Translations under genes and position numbers: made by a program | Notes under the pieces: model-generated | Databases searched by the model: none | The model's input: only the letters and a program-made list of their open reading frames with translations | What the model was told of the DNA's origin: nothing | Source: Anaerolineae bacterium | GTDB lineage: Bacteria > Chloroflexota > Anaerolineae > UBA1429 | NCBI GenBank assembly: GCA_021162655.1 | Contig: JAGGYI010000021.1 | Coordinates: 1 to 37,676, forward strand | Reading direction: 5' to 3' | Length of the DNA stretch: 37,676 nucleotides | Part shown: in pieces, positions 23,535-32,711 of the stretch | Layout: the number at the start of each line of letters is the position of its first letter | Numbering within the stretch: the stretch's first letter is position 1

Positions 23535-24929
23535 ATGCCAGTTATTGATGTCGAGCATGTTTCCAAAAGTTTTTACCTTTACCCAGATCGCCCGCGTTCG
23601 TTCCAAGAGCTGGTTGTGAACCTTTTCCGCCGCCGCGGAGAAAGGACACCGAGTCGCCAAGTGCTCTGGGCCTTGAGGGATGTCTCGTTTCGGGTCGAGG
23701 CAGGGGAAACCCTGGGGATCATTGGAGCGAATGGGTCAGGCAAAAGCACTTGTCTCAAATTATTGACCCGAATACTCGAGCCAACGGAGGGGAAGATCAC
23801 CGTCAAAGGGCGAGTCTCGGCTTTGTTAGAGCTAGGAGCTGGCTTTCATCCAGAGCTCACAGGAAGGGAAAATATCTTTTTGCACGGCTCTGTGCTGGGA
23901 ATGAGCCGTAAGGAGATGAAGCAGCGCTTTGATGATATCGTTGCTTTTGCCGAGTTGGAACGTTTCATCGATATCCCCGTCAAGTTTTATTCCTCTGGCA
24001 TGTATGTGCGTTTGGCCTTTGCGACGGCGATTAATGTAAGCCCCGATATTCTCCTTGTGGATGAGGTCCTTGCTGTGGGTGACCAGAGCTTCCAAGAGAA
24101 GTGTTTGGAGCGTATCCATGAACTGAAAGCCGAGGGTGTGACAATCATTTTTGTTTCGCATAGCCTTGATGCGGTGCGAAATCTCTGTGATCGAGCTATC
24201 TGGTTAGATCAAGGCATCCTTCGGGAGGATGGAGTAACGGATGTCGTCGTAGCTCGTTATTTGCAGCATGTGTACGAGCGCGAGGAAGAGAAAGCCTTGG
24301 CGGCTCAGGAGGCGAGTCGCCAGCGGAGAGAAAGGGCGGTTGCTCAGGAGGGATCTGAGGAGGAAGAGAAGGGGGCCTCAGCCGAGCAGGAAGAGCAGGA
24401 TCATGCTGAGGGGCGTGAAGTTCAGAATGTGGAGAGTGAGTCCGATCCGCTGGCCCGATATCGAAACCGCTGGGGCTCTCGCCAGGCTGAGATAGTGGAC
24501 GTCTATTTCTTGAATGAGGCGGGAGAGAGACGGCTGCTTTTTGCGACTGGCGAGCCGATGCAAATCGTTATTCGCTATCGAGCTCACGAACGGATCGAAC
24601 ATCCCATGTTTGGCCTGGCCATTCACCGTAGTGATGGATTGCAGATTAATGGTCCAAACAACATTTTTGCCGATTTTGACATCCCCTTTATCCAGGGAGA
24701 GGGAGAAGTGCGTTACATAATGGAAAGTCTGCCTCTTTTGGAAGGAGCATATTATGTGACGGCTGCACTTTATGACACGGATGGAACTCATGCCTACGAT
24801 CATCAGGCACTCTATTACCGCTTTCGTGTGCATCGGGGTCAAGTTGGAGAACGGTATGGAGTGATCTATATCCCCGCCAAGTGGGCCCATTTCCCCCATG
24901 GGGCGGAGGAAGGGGAGGCGAATCGATGA
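23535..24929 (+). CDS. wzt: ABC transporter ATP-binding protein for polysaccharide export (Wzt-type)
   Basis: 464 residues. Walker A GANGSGKST (64-72), signature YSSGMYVRLA (152-161), Walker B ILLVDEVLAVGD (172-183), and H-loop VSHS (207-210). After the ATPase, a strongly charged Glu/Arg-rich linker (about 244-310) leads to a Wzt C-terminal beta-sandwich (about 320-445). In O-antigen exporters that domain recognises the glycan's terminal modification. It powers export of undecaprenyl-linked polysaccharide together with the permease, which begins in a 4-nt ATGA overlap. ATG 23535 has GGTGAG 6 nt upstream. It is the first gene of a nine-gene operon. Confidence 0.93.
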   Translation: MPVIDVEHVSKSFYLYPDRPRSFQELVVNLFRRRGERTPSRQVLWALRDVSFRVEAGETLGIIGANGSGKSTCLKLLTRILEPTEGKITVKGRVSALLELGAGFHPELTGRENIFLHGSVLGMSRKEMKQRFDDIVAFAELERFIDIPVKFYSSGMYVRLAFATAINVSPDILLVDEVLAVGDQSFQEKCLERIHELKAEGVTIIFVSHSLDAVRNLCDRAIWLDQGILREDGVTDVVVARYLQHVYEREEEKALAAQEASRQRRERAVAQEGSEEEEKGASAEQEEQDHAEGREVQNVESESDPLARYRNRWGSRQAEIVDVYFLNEAGERRLLFATGEPMQIVIRYRAHERIEHPMFGLAIHRSDGLQINGPNNIFADFDIPFIQGEGEVRYIMESLPLLEGAYYVTAALYDTDGTHAYDHQALYYRFRVHRGQVGERYGVIYIPAKWAHFPHGAEEGEANR

Positions 24930-25753
24930 TCTCGCGCCTTCGAGAGCTGTATCGCCACAGGGAGCTGATTGAGAATTTGGTAGTGCGCGACCTCAAGGTG
25001 CGATACAAGAACTCTGTATTGGGCTTTGTTTGGTCTTTGCTAAATCCGCTTCTTCTGATGGTTGTCTTCACCATAGTTTTCACTATCATGCTGCCCAACC
25101 TCACCATTCCCAAATTCCCCGTTTTTGTGATGTGTGCTCTTTTACCATGGAATTTTTTCAATACCTCTGTGATGAGTGCGTTGAATAGCATCGTTCACAA
25201 TGGGCATCTAATCAAAAAGGTCTATTTTCCTCGGGAAGTGCTGCCCATTTCCACGGTACTCTCCAATTTTGTTAATTTTGCTCTTTCCCTTCCTGTGCTT
25301 TTTCTTTTGATTATCTTTTTTAAGGTACCCATCACCATCTGGATCCTCTATCTCCCTTTGATCATGTTGGTGCAGGTGGCTTTTACCGTCGGAGTGTCCT
25401 TGATTCTAGCCACTGTGAACGTTTTCTATCGCGATACGGGTGTAATAATGGAAGTGGTTATGCAGGCATGGTTCTTTTTGACTCCGGTCTTTTATCCTGT
25501 AGACCTTTTACCCGAGTGGAAAACCGTGTGGGGTGTTGCTCTACCCGTTCGTCGGTTGACATATATCCTCAATCCAATGGCCTCTATCATTGCTTCCTAT
25601 CGCTCCGTGCTCTATGGGTTTACAAATGGAAGCCCTCCTGCGGCTCCCGCTTTTGATTTTTTCTCGCGCACAGTGGTGACGGCCCTGCTCTGTATGGTGA
25701 TTGGCTACGCTGTTTTTACAAAGTACAGCCACCGGTTTGGCGAAGAGGTCTAA
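24926..25753 (+). CDS. wzm: ABC-2 type polysaccharide export permease (Wzm-type)
   Basis: 275 residues. The N-terminal amphipathic part ends in LVVRDLKVRYKNSVLGFVWSLL-type family sequence, followed by about six membrane helices (about 30-55, 65-85, 110-135, 140-165, 175-195, 245-265). The PREVLPIS loop and FYRDTGVIMEVVMQAWFFLTPVFYP block are characteristic of the Wzm/TagG family. It forms the channel for lipid-linked glycan export at the cytoplasmic membrane, paired with the Wzt-type ATPase. ATG 24926 overlaps the wzt stop and has AGGGGAGGCG upstream; a further-out start would lie inside wzt without a site. Confidence 0.93.
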   Translation: MISRLRELYRHRELIENLVVRDLKVRYKNSVLGFVWSLLNPLLLMVVFTIVFTIMLPNLTIPKFPVFVMCALLPWNFFNTSVMSALNSIVHNGHLIKKVYFPREVLPISTVLSNFVNFALSLPVLFLLIIFFKVPITIWILYLPLIMLVQVAFTVGVSLILATVNVFYRDTGVIMEVVMQAWFFLTPVFYPVDLLPEWKTVWGVALPVRRLTYILNPMASIIASYRSVLYGFTNGSPPAAPAFDFFSRTVVTALLCMVIGYAVFTKYSHRFGEEV

Positions 25754-25760
25754 GCGCTTT

Positions 25761-27164
25761 ATGAAAGATGACGTCCCTGACGTTTCGGTGGTGATTCCCA
25801 CCAAGAATGCGGGGCCTAGATTTGAACAGGTGCTGGCTGCTGTTCTTGGCCAGCAATGTCCAGTGCCCTTTGAGGTTTTCGTTGTTGATTCTGGATCTCA
25901 AGATGGCACCTTAGCTCGGTGTCGGCGAGCGGGAGTGCGTGTTCTACGTATTTCAGCGCGCCACTTTGGGCACGGGAGAACTCGGAATCTGGCCATCTCT
26001 TTGGTCCGAAGTCGGTATGTAGTTCTTCTTGTGCAGGATGCAGTACCCCAAAAAGGTTGGCTGTGGGCATTAGTCAGGGCGCTTGATGAGAATCCTCATG
26101 CGGCGGGAGCGTACTCGTGCCAGGTTCCTCGGCAAGGTGCTAGCAGAGTGGCACGTGAAGTTACCGAGTATTGGCATAGGCGCCAAGGGGGACGGGTTGA
26201 ACAGTGTATTTGGAATCTGGATTCCTTTTTGCGCCTTCCTTTAGAAATAAAGCAGCAGCAGTGTGCTTTTAATAATGTGAGCAGCATCGTGCGCCGTTCC
26301 GTCTGGGAGCGCATTCCCTTTCGCGAGGTGCCCTTTGCTGAGGATGTAGCCTGGGGATGGGATGTTTTGCGGGCGGGTTATTCTCTTATCTATGAGCCCG
26401 CTTCGGTGGTAGAGCATTCTCATGAGCGCTCCCTTAAATACGAGTTTCGTAGGGCGTATATTGATGCCAAAACGGTTGGCGAGCTTTTTCAAGAAAGGGC
26501 TCGCCCTCTGGCACCAAAGGGATTGGGACGGTTGTTGGAGCTCTGGCGATGGGCCAAGGTTCAGGCGCAATATATGCCTCTTTTGGAGGATGAGACGGCC
26601 TGGCGGCGCTGGCGTGAAGAGTGGTTGAGGACTTGGTATAAAGCGCACTTTTCTCGAGAGACTGTCAAATACATCTTTGGGGGGGCCTCTCCTTATGAGG
26701 AGGGGGAGCGGCGATGGTTGCTTCTTAGCTTGCGACATCGTTGGCATGAGGAGACAGCACAAGGCGCAGAGGAAGCCCCTGTTCCTTCTTTGGATTTGGA
26801 TGCGCGGATAAATGCTTTGGCCTGGGCGGAAGATACGGAAGCCTTGACGGAGAAGGAATTAGCGTTTCTGTTTCAGGCTCTCTGGGAAGATCTAGGGCGA
26901 GACTATGTACGGAGAGCTGTGCTAGAGGAGCGCGAGGCTTCTGGCGATGGGGAGTTTGACCTTTTGCAGCTGAGGATATGGCAGTTTGCGAGCGAATTTC
27001 TCCAGGCTGCTTTCGTCCATGGAGAGCTTACAGAGGAGGTTTTTAGGCGAGCTTGGCTCTATGCTGCCGTGGTGGTTTTGGGGAGACGATTGGGAGAAGC
27101 TAATCGCTACGGAGCTGGCGGACGGTGGGGAAAGTTACTCTCTTGGTGGATGAGAGGGGTTTGA
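25761..27164 (+). CDS. GT2-family glycosyltransferase, rhamnosyltransferase-like, with C-terminal extension
   Basis: 467 residues. The N-terminal GT-A domain (about 5-240) opens DVSVVIPTKNAG, then FVVDSGSQDGT, and ISARHFGHGRTRNLA, typical of the RfbF/RfbN-type rhamnosyltransferase subgroup. QDAVP fits the metal-binding motif region, and PFAEDVAWGWDVLRAGY is the acceptor-side ED block. Likely adds a deoxyhexose to a lipid-linked glycan in the cytoplasm. The last 220 residues are mainly charged helix and have no family I recognise. ATG 25761 lies 7 nt after the wzm stop; an AGAGGT site 11 nt upstream is inside wzm. The sugar assignment is inference. Confidence 0.85.
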   Translation: MKDDVPDVSVVIPTKNAGPRFEQVLAAVLGQQCPVPFEVFVVDSGSQDGTLARCRRAGVRVLRISARHFGHGRTRNLAISLVRSRYVVLLVQDAVPQKGWLWALVRALDENPHAAGAYSCQVPRQGASRVAREVTEYWHRRQGGRVEQCIWNLDSFLRLPLEIKQQQCAFNNVSSIVRRSVWERIPFREVPFAEDVAWGWDVLRAGYSLIYEPASVVEHSHERSLKYEFRRAYIDAKTVGELFQERARPLAPKGLGRLLELWRWAKVQAQYMPLLEDETAWRRWREEWLRTWYKAHFSRETVKYIFGGASPYEEGERRWLLLSLRHRWHEETAQGAEEAPVPSLDLDARINALAWAEDTEALTEKELAFLFQALWEDLGRDYVRRAVLEEREASGDGEFDLLQLRIWQFASEFLQAAFVHGELTEEVFRRAWLYAAVVVLGRRLGEANRYGAGGRWGKLLSWWMRGV

Positions 27165-27172
27165 GGTAGGTG

Positions 27173-28588
27173 ATGGCGAAGCAAAGCCCTTTGGTCAGTG
27201 TTGTGGTTCTCAATCACAATGGTGCAGGTATTGCTCAGGTGATCCGTCGGGGAGTGGAAGCCCTTGTTCGGCAGAGCTATCCTTATCTTGAGTTAATCAT
27301 GGTGGATGATTGCTCTACCGACGGTAGCGATGAGCTCCTTCGAGCTCTCTGCGAGGAATTTGGTGGAGTCTTTGCTTCGACGAAGGAGAAAAGGAGGCAT
27401 GGTGTAAGTGCTGCCCGCAATGTGGGCCTCGATATAGCGCGGGGGGAATACATTGCCTTTTTGGATAATGATGCTTACCCAGAGCGGGACTGGCTGGCCA
27501 AGCTTGTCGAGCGGATGGAAAAAGAACCTTCTGTGGGGGCTTGTGCCTCTCGGGTGGTGTTTGCGGACAAGCCCGATATTATCAATTCTGTAGGGTCGGT
27601 CTTGAACGAGCTCTTTCATGGGAATGGCGTTTGCATCCACGAGATGTACGCTTTTGCTCAGGTGCCTGATGAGATCATGTATGCTACAGGCAATGGGATG
27701 ATGCTCCGCCGAGAGGCGATTGCTCAGGTAGGGCCCTTTGATGAAGGGTTCTTGTTTTGGGGCGCTGATGATGCAGATTATGGAATGCGCCTTCGGCGGG
27801 CCGGGTGGAAAATCGTCTCAGTCCCGGATGCGCTGGTGTATCATCTCCATAGCTACAGCAAAAAAGAGCAGGGGATGCCCTTTTGGGATGGGCGCAACCG
27901 TATCCGTATGGCTCTCAAACACCTGTCTTGGCGGGAGCTAGGGAGCTTTCTTTTCCAAGATGTCCGCTACTATGCTCGGCCGCGATTGCTCAAGGATTAC
28001 GGACGGTATTGGCTTTCTACTTTGGGGGATTGGGCCGGTTTGCGCGAGCTGCTGGTTTATCGTTGGAGACATCGGGGGGAACCGGCCTATCGGCAGGCTT
28101 TTGCCAAGTTCTTTGCCCCGGAGCGGCGTTTGATTATAGCTCCAGACAACAGGGCTTTCGGCCGTCAATTGCTTCCTCTTGAGCGTGTGTGGGTTGGTGA
28201 AAAAGAAGAGGACTATCTTTATCATGGCTGGTACTGGAGGGAGAGCTGGGGGCAGACCCCTATGCGTTGGGCGATGCCGGTTGCTTCTCTAGTGGGGAGT
28301 TTGCCCCGTGGAGCTTTGGCATTACGCTGGTGGTTGCTTGCTCATCCCCGCTTGGAGAGGATCTCCCTTACCCTTTTGGTGAAGGGGGTGCGGGATGATA
28401 AAGAGGTGGGGCGCTGGCGATTGCAGCTGGGAGATTCTGGACCTATCGTGCCTTTCTATGATGTGGAGTGTCATTTGCCTCCGGGAGAGTATCGTTTTGT
28501 TTTTCTTGCGGAAAAAGGCTATCTGGAGGAAGGGGTTTTCCCTAGACGGATAGGGTTTGGCTTGGCTGGTCTGGAGGTTTTGCATTGA
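27173..28588 (+). CDS. GT2-family glycosyltransferase with C-terminal beta-sandwich-like domain
   Basis: 471 residues. GT-A domain (about 5-240): LVSVVVLNHNG, LIMVDDCSTDGSDELL, GVSAARNVGLDIARGEYIAFLDNDAYP (the DND metal motif) and the acceptor block GFLFWGADDADYGMRLRRAGW. A linker of about 60 residues follows. From about 290 to the end it reads as beta-rich (LYHGWYWRESWGQ, ISLTLLVKGV, LPPGEYRFVFLAEKGY), a fold I know from tails of glycan enzymes but cannot name. Likely extends the exported polysaccharide. ATG 27173 has GAGGT 5 nt upstream. It follows the previous gene after 8 nt. Confidence 0.87.
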   Translation: MAKQSPLVSVVVLNHNGAGIAQVIRRGVEALVRQSYPYLELIMVDDCSTDGSDELLRALCEEFGGVFASTKEKRRHGVSAARNVGLDIARGEYIAFLDNDAYPERDWLAKLVERMEKEPSVGACASRVVFADKPDIINSVGSVLNELFHGNGVCIHEMYAFAQVPDEIMYATGNGMMLRREAIAQVGPFDEGFLFWGADDADYGMRLRRAGWKIVSVPDALVYHLHSYSKKEQGMPFWDGRNRIRMALKHLSWRELGSFLFQDVRYYARPRLLKDYGRYWLSTLGDWAGLRELLVYRWRHRGEPAYRQAFAKFFAPERRLIIAPDNRAFGRQLLPLERVWVGEKEEDYLYHGWYWRESWGQTPMRWAMPVASLVGSLPRGALALRWWLLAHPRLERISLTLLVKGVRDDKEVGRWRLQLGDSGPIVPFYDVECHLPPGEYRFVFLAEKGYLEEGVFPRRIGFGLAGLEVLH

Positions 28589-28606
28589 TCTGGGCGAGGG
28601 GGGAAA

Positions 28607-29986
28607 GTGAGAATCCTACAAGTTGCTCATCGTTTTCTTCCTGATTCATCCGGGGGGACTGAGGTTCATACCTTTCTTCTGAGTAAAGCGTTGCAACGCA
28701 AGGGACACCAGGTAGCTGTTTATTACCGCATTGCTGATAGGCGCCGTCCGGAACATGAGCTAATCTCCCAAGAGTACCAGGGGATACCCGTTTATAAAAT
28801 AGTGAACAACTTTACCTGGAGCCAAGGCCCAGACTTTGATTTTTTTGATCCTGGGCAGGAAGAAAAGTTTTTGGCAGTGCTAAAGTCGTTCCAGCCAGAC
28901 ATTGTCCACTTCCAACATTTGGGGGGAGGGCTCTCTACTTCACTGCCAGCTCTGACCGAGCAAGAGGGCATCCCTATCATGCTTACTCTGCACGACTTTT
29001 GGCCTATGTGCTACCGATCTCATCTTTTGACAAGCCAAGGTGATTTATGCAGGGGGCCAGAAGGGGGACTGCGCTGTGTACAATGTTGGCTTTATGGCGC
29101 AGTGGAGCGACGTGTTTCCATCCCTCGCCGGATTCGCGAGTTGGGCTTGCGCAACGCGTTGCGGGTTGCGCCTCGCTTCTTGCTTGACTTTTTGGGGTTG
29201 CGGGAATATCTGCCGCCCGTGGCCTATCATACGACTCGCTTGATGGCTCGGGATGTCTATTTCCGAAAGGTGCTGCAACAGTTTGAGCTCTTGATTGCTC
29301 CTTCTCAATTTTTACGTCGGCGTTATATAGAGTGGGGAGTCGATCCTATAAAGATTCGCTTCATCCGCAACGGAGTAGATCCGACCAAGTTTGCAGGGCT
29401 CTCCAAAACGCTTCCTTTGGGCCGAGTGTTACAGGCAGTGTACATTGGTTCAATCCTCCAGCACAAAGGGTTGACAGTGTTAATCGAGGCATTTAACCAA
29501 CTCTGCGACGTGCCTGTAGCCCTGCGCATTTATGGAAATACAAAAAGTTCTCCAGGAGTTCAAAAATATGTGCGTTATCTGCGCGGGTTGAATCGGAACC
29601 CTTTGGTTACTTTTGAGGGACCTTTCCCTAATGAGGAGATCGGTCGGGTTCTCTCGGAAGCGGATTTCGTTATTGTTCCTTCAATTCTCTATGAGAACTG
29701 CCCGATGGTGATTCTAGAGGCACTTTATGCAGGGCGCCCTGTGCTCACGTCCGACGTGGGGGGGATGGCTGAGCTCATCCAAGATGGGAGGAACGGGTTC
29801 ACTTTTCGGGTGGGTGATGCCGCACATTTGGCGGAAAGGGTTCGTTTTCTTTGTGAGCATCGCGAGATTTTATCTCAATTGCAAGCTCAAATAGAGCCTC
29901 CGAGTACCATGGAAGAGGTCGCGGAGGAGGTATTGGCAAGTTACAGTGACCTTGTGGACGCTCACCAGACAGGAGAAGCGGGGTGA
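28607..29986 (+). CDS. GT4-family glycosyltransferase (paralogue 1, Cys-loop type)
   Basis: 459 residues, GT-B fold. N-terminal acceptor domain with RFLPDSSGGTEVH; C-terminal donor domain with GSILQHKGLTVLIEAF, PFPNEEIGRVLSEADFVIVPS, and the E-x7-E motif ENCPMVILE that binds the nucleotide sugar. A loop after TLHDFWP carries C-x12-C-x8-C-x2-C (LCRGPEGGLRCVQCW), shared with two other GT4 proteins of this operon. The retaining mechanism is family knowledge; sugar and linkage are unknown. The GTG start follows a GAGGGGGG site. Its end overlaps the next gene by 4 nt. Confidence 0.88.
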   Translation: MRILQVAHRFLPDSSGGTEVHTFLLSKALQRKGHQVAVYYRIADRRRPEHELISQEYQGIPVYKIVNNFTWSQGPDFDFFDPGQEEKFLAVLKSFQPDIVHFQHLGGGLSTSLPALTEQEGIPIMLTLHDFWPMCYRSHLLTSQGDLCRGPEGGLRCVQCWLYGAVERRVSIPRRIRELGLRNALRVAPRFLLDFLGLREYLPPVAYHTTRLMARDVYFRKVLQQFELLIAPSQFLRRRYIEWGVDPIKIRFIRNGVDPTKFAGLSKTLPLGRVLQAVYIGSILQHKGLTVLIEAFNQLCDVPVALRIYGNTKSSPGVQKYVRYLRGLNRNPLVTFEGPFPNEEIGRVLSEADFVIVPSILYENCPMVILEALYAGRPVLTSDVGGMAELIQDGRNGFTFRVGDAAHLAERVRFLCEHREILSQLQAQIEPPSTMEEVAEEVLASYSDLVDAHQTGEAG

Positions 29987-31326
29987 GAGTCGCTTTATTT
30001 GTGCATCGCTTTTTGCCTACTTCTACCGGGGGGACGGAGCTGTATGCCTTTCACCTTGCACGTGGACTCTTGACGGCAGGGCATAGTGTCGAGGTCTATA
30101 CTTGGGCTCCGAGCAAAGTAGCAAAGGTAGAGTGTAAAGAGGATGTCTTCCAAGAGATCCCTGTGTGTCGACTCTCTTTTTCTCTTGAGACAGCCAACCC
30201 CCTTCGCGATGAGTACGATCACCCTCTGGTAGCTGAGTATTTGCGCCAAAGATGGGCTGCTCAACCGCCCGACGTTGTCCACATTCTTCACTTTGGTTAC
30301 TTGTCCACTTCGCCGGCTCTCGTGGCAAAGGAGCTAGAGATTCCTCTGTTTGTTACGCTCACTGATATGTGGGTATTGTGCCCCAATGGACTTCTCCTGC
30401 GGGCAGATGGGCAACTGTGTGAGGGGCCCAGTGATGTGGGAGAGTGTGTGCGTTGCTACGCAGCCATGGGGCCTCGGGGCGCCCGTTATGCCTGGCTAGT
30501 TTCTCTGTTGCCCAAGTGGGGATGGCGAGGACTGGCACGTTTGTCTAGGGTCTCATTTGGGGAAGGGATACGCTATTTGCGCTGGATGAACGCTCTTGTT
30601 CAGCGCTCCCAAATCGTTCGCTCGCGGCTAGGGTATGCTCGGACTATCTTTTGCCCGGCCCGTTTTCTTTGTGATCTCTTGCAAAAGAATGGTTACCCGC
30701 AACAGAACCTTGTTTGGGCCCCCCATGGGATCTCTCATCCTGAGCGGTTACGGAGGCAAAGCCCTGTGGGGGAAGGGCCGGAACTTCGTTTTGGGTATAT
30801 TGGTCCATTGGAGTATTACAAAGGGGCCCATCTGTTATTGGAGGCCTTTTTACTCCTTTCTCCGGTTGCCAAGGCCTCATTAACTTTTTGGGGGCGCCCT
30901 CCTCAGGGAGATTTTGACCAAAGACTGTTGGAGCGGATTTCCTCTGAAACCAGGACCGTTTTTCGTGGCCCGTTTAACCCTCGGGATATTCGTGCTGTTT
31001 TGGAAAAAGTAGATGTGCTGGTTGTGCCTTCCCTTTGCTACGAAAACACCCCTACTGTGATTTATGAGGCTTTGGCTAGCGGCACTCCGGTGATTGCAAG
31101 CGATCAGGGGGGGATGCGCGAGCTGATTATGGAATACAAGGGGGGATGGCTTTTTCCTCGAGGGGATATCCAGGCGCTTGCCGAGTTGATGGAGAGTTTG
31201 ATACGAGAGCCTCGTCGCGTATCGCAAGCTGCTGAGCAGATTAGGCCTGTGCCGAGTTTGGAGGAGCACTTGAGGCTCGTTGAGGCCCTTTATCGTCAGA
31301 ATGTTGGGAGTGTTGAGGTCTCATGA
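29983..31326 (+). CDS. GT4-family glycosyltransferase (paralogue 2, Cys-loop type)
   Basis: 447 residues, GT-B fold. Opens RFLPTSTGGTELYAFHLARGL, closely like its upstream neighbour. The C-x12-C-x8-C-x2-C loop follows TLTDMWVL, and the donor site shows YIGPLEYYKGAHLLLEAF, FNPRDIRAVLEKVDVLVVPS and ENTPTVIYE (E-x7-E). It probably arose by duplication with the genes at 28607 and 32712 and then specialised for another sugar or linkage. GTG 29983 overlaps the preceding stop (GTGA). The end overlaps the next gene by 4 nt. Confidence 0.88.
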   Translation: MRVALFVHRFLPTSTGGTELYAFHLARGLLTAGHSVEVYTWAPSKVAKVECKEDVFQEIPVCRLSFSLETANPLRDEYDHPLVAEYLRQRWAAQPPDVVHILHFGYLSTSPALVAKELEIPLFVTLTDMWVLCPNGLLLRADGQLCEGPSDVGECVRCYAAMGPRGARYAWLVSLLPKWGWRGLARLSRVSFGEGIRYLRWMNALVQRSQIVRSRLGYARTIFCPARFLCDLLQKNGYPQQNLVWAPHGISHPERLRRQSPVGEGPELRFGYIGPLEYYKGAHLLLEAFLLLSPVAKASLTFWGRPPQGDFDQRLLERISSETRTVFRGPFNPRDIRAVLEKVDVLVVPSLCYENTPTVIYEALASGTPVIASDQGGMRELIMEYKGGWLFPRGDIQALAELMESLIREPRRVSQAAEQIRPVPSLEEHLRLVEALYRQNVGSVEVS

Positions 31327-32708
31327 GAGAGTCTTGGAAGCAGGGGCGAACCAAAGTCCTCCTTATTAGCCAGGATGTCGTTGGGGCCAAAATGGCTGGG
31401 CCAGGGATCCGGTATTGGGAGTTATCCCAAGTGCTGGCGGCTCATTGCCAAGTCACCTTGGCAGCTCCTGTGACGGAACCTTTGCCCCGAGTGCCTTGGC
31501 GTGTTCATCCCTTGAGCTTTCAGAAATCTGCAGAGCTAGATCCCCTTTTGGCAGAGGCGGACGTGGTAGTTTCCTCTGGGTTCATGCTCTACCATTACCC
31601 ACAGCTTGAGGAGATGCGGACTCCTTGGGTGGTGGATATGTATATTCCCTTTCCAACAGAGGGGTTGGCTCATTATGCTTCTCATCCTATGGAGGGACAG
31701 TTATCCGCCCATCGTGCAAATTCCGAGATGTTCTGGCGTTTTATGACTAGGGGGGATTTTTTCCTCTGTGCCAGTGAGCGCCAGCGGGATCTTTACCTGG
31801 GGATGTTGGCTGCGTTGGGTAGGTTGAATCCTTGGACCTTTTCTCAGGATCCCTCCTTGAGACGTCTTATTGACGTTGTCCCTTTTGGATTACCTCAGGA
31901 GCCGCCTGTTCATCGCAAAGCAGTACTCAAAGGGGTACAGAAAGGCATTGGCCGGGAAGATAAGGTGATCCTTTGGGGTGGGGGGATATGGGATTGGCTT
32001 GATCCGTTGACGTTGATTCGTGCTGTAGAGCTCCTCCGAGATCGGGAGGACCTGCGGCTTTATTTCTTGGGGAGACAGCATCCTTTTTCCTCTCAAGTGC
32101 CTGAAATGGCGATGTATAAAAGGGCCAAAGCACTGAGTGATGCGCTGGGGCTTACGGGGCGGTGGGTATTTTTTGGAGAGTGGGTCCCCTATGAGGAACG
32201 GGCGAATTATCTACTCGAAGCTGATGTTGGAGTCTCTTTGCATTCAGCGGGTGTTGAAGCCCGTTTTGCTTTCCGCACGCGTGTCTTGGATTATATCTGG
32301 GCTGGACTACCGATGGTCCTTAGCGAGGGAGATGAACTAGCACAATTTGCTCAAGAGCATGGTCTGGGGATAGTAGTTCCTCCTCAAGATACTAATGCCG
32401 TGGCTGAAGCACTGCTTACACTTCTTGAGGAAGGGCGGGAAGCTCGGAGGGCCCGTTTCTCTGAGGCGGCCCGAATCTTTTCTTGGAAGAGGGTAGCCCG
32501 TCCCCTTGTAGCTTTCTGTAGCTCGCCTCAGCCGGCTGTGGATAGACAAAAGGGGTATTCTGTGTTGTTCACGGAGGCGGCCCGCGAAGGGCTCACACTA
32601 CAGAGGGCGCGTGAGAGAGTGGCGGAGCTGGAAGAGCTTGTCCAAGCCTATGAGAGAGGGCGTTTTATTCGCTTGATGGCTTGGTTAAAGAGGGTTTTGG
32701 GAAAGTAG
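31323..32708 (+). CDS. GT4-like glycosyltransferase, divergent
   Basis: 461 residues, GT-B-like. The N-terminus has GPGIRYWELSQVLAAHCQVTLAAP and VVDMYIPFPTEGL; the C-terminal half has VILWGGGIWDWLDPLTLIRAV, GEWVPYEERANYLLEADVGVSLH and FAFRTRVLDYIWAGLPMVLSEGDE. The classical E-x7-E is absent, replaced by this FRTRVLDY block, so donor binding differs from its GT4 neighbours. The last 45 residues form a short coiled coil ending in basic and hydrophobic residues (RFIRLMAWLKRVLG) that could hold the protein at the membrane. ATG 31323 overlaps the preceding stop (ATGA). It probably modifies the same exported glycan. Confidence 0.82.
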   Translation: MRESWKQGRTKVLLISQDVVGAKMAGPGIRYWELSQVLAAHCQVTLAAPVTEPLPRVPWRVHPLSFQKSAELDPLLAEADVVVSSGFMLYHYPQLEEMRTPWVVDMYIPFPTEGLAHYASHPMEGQLSAHRANSEMFWRFMTRGDFFLCASERQRDLYLGMLAALGRLNPWTFSQDPSLRRLIDVVPFGLPQEPPVHRKAVLKGVQKGIGREDKVILWGGGIWDWLDPLTLIRAVELLRDREDLRLYFLGRQHPFSSQVPEMAMYKRAKALSDALGLTGRWVFFGEWVPYEERANYLLEADVGVSLHSAGVEARFAFRTRVLDYIWAGLPMVLSEGDELAQFAQEHGLGIVVPPQDTNAVAEALLTLLEEGREARRARFSEAARIFSWKRVARPLVAFCSSPQPAVDRQKGYSVLFTEAAREGLTLQRARERVAELEELVQAYERGRFIRLMAWLKRVLGK

Positions 32709-32711
32709 GAA

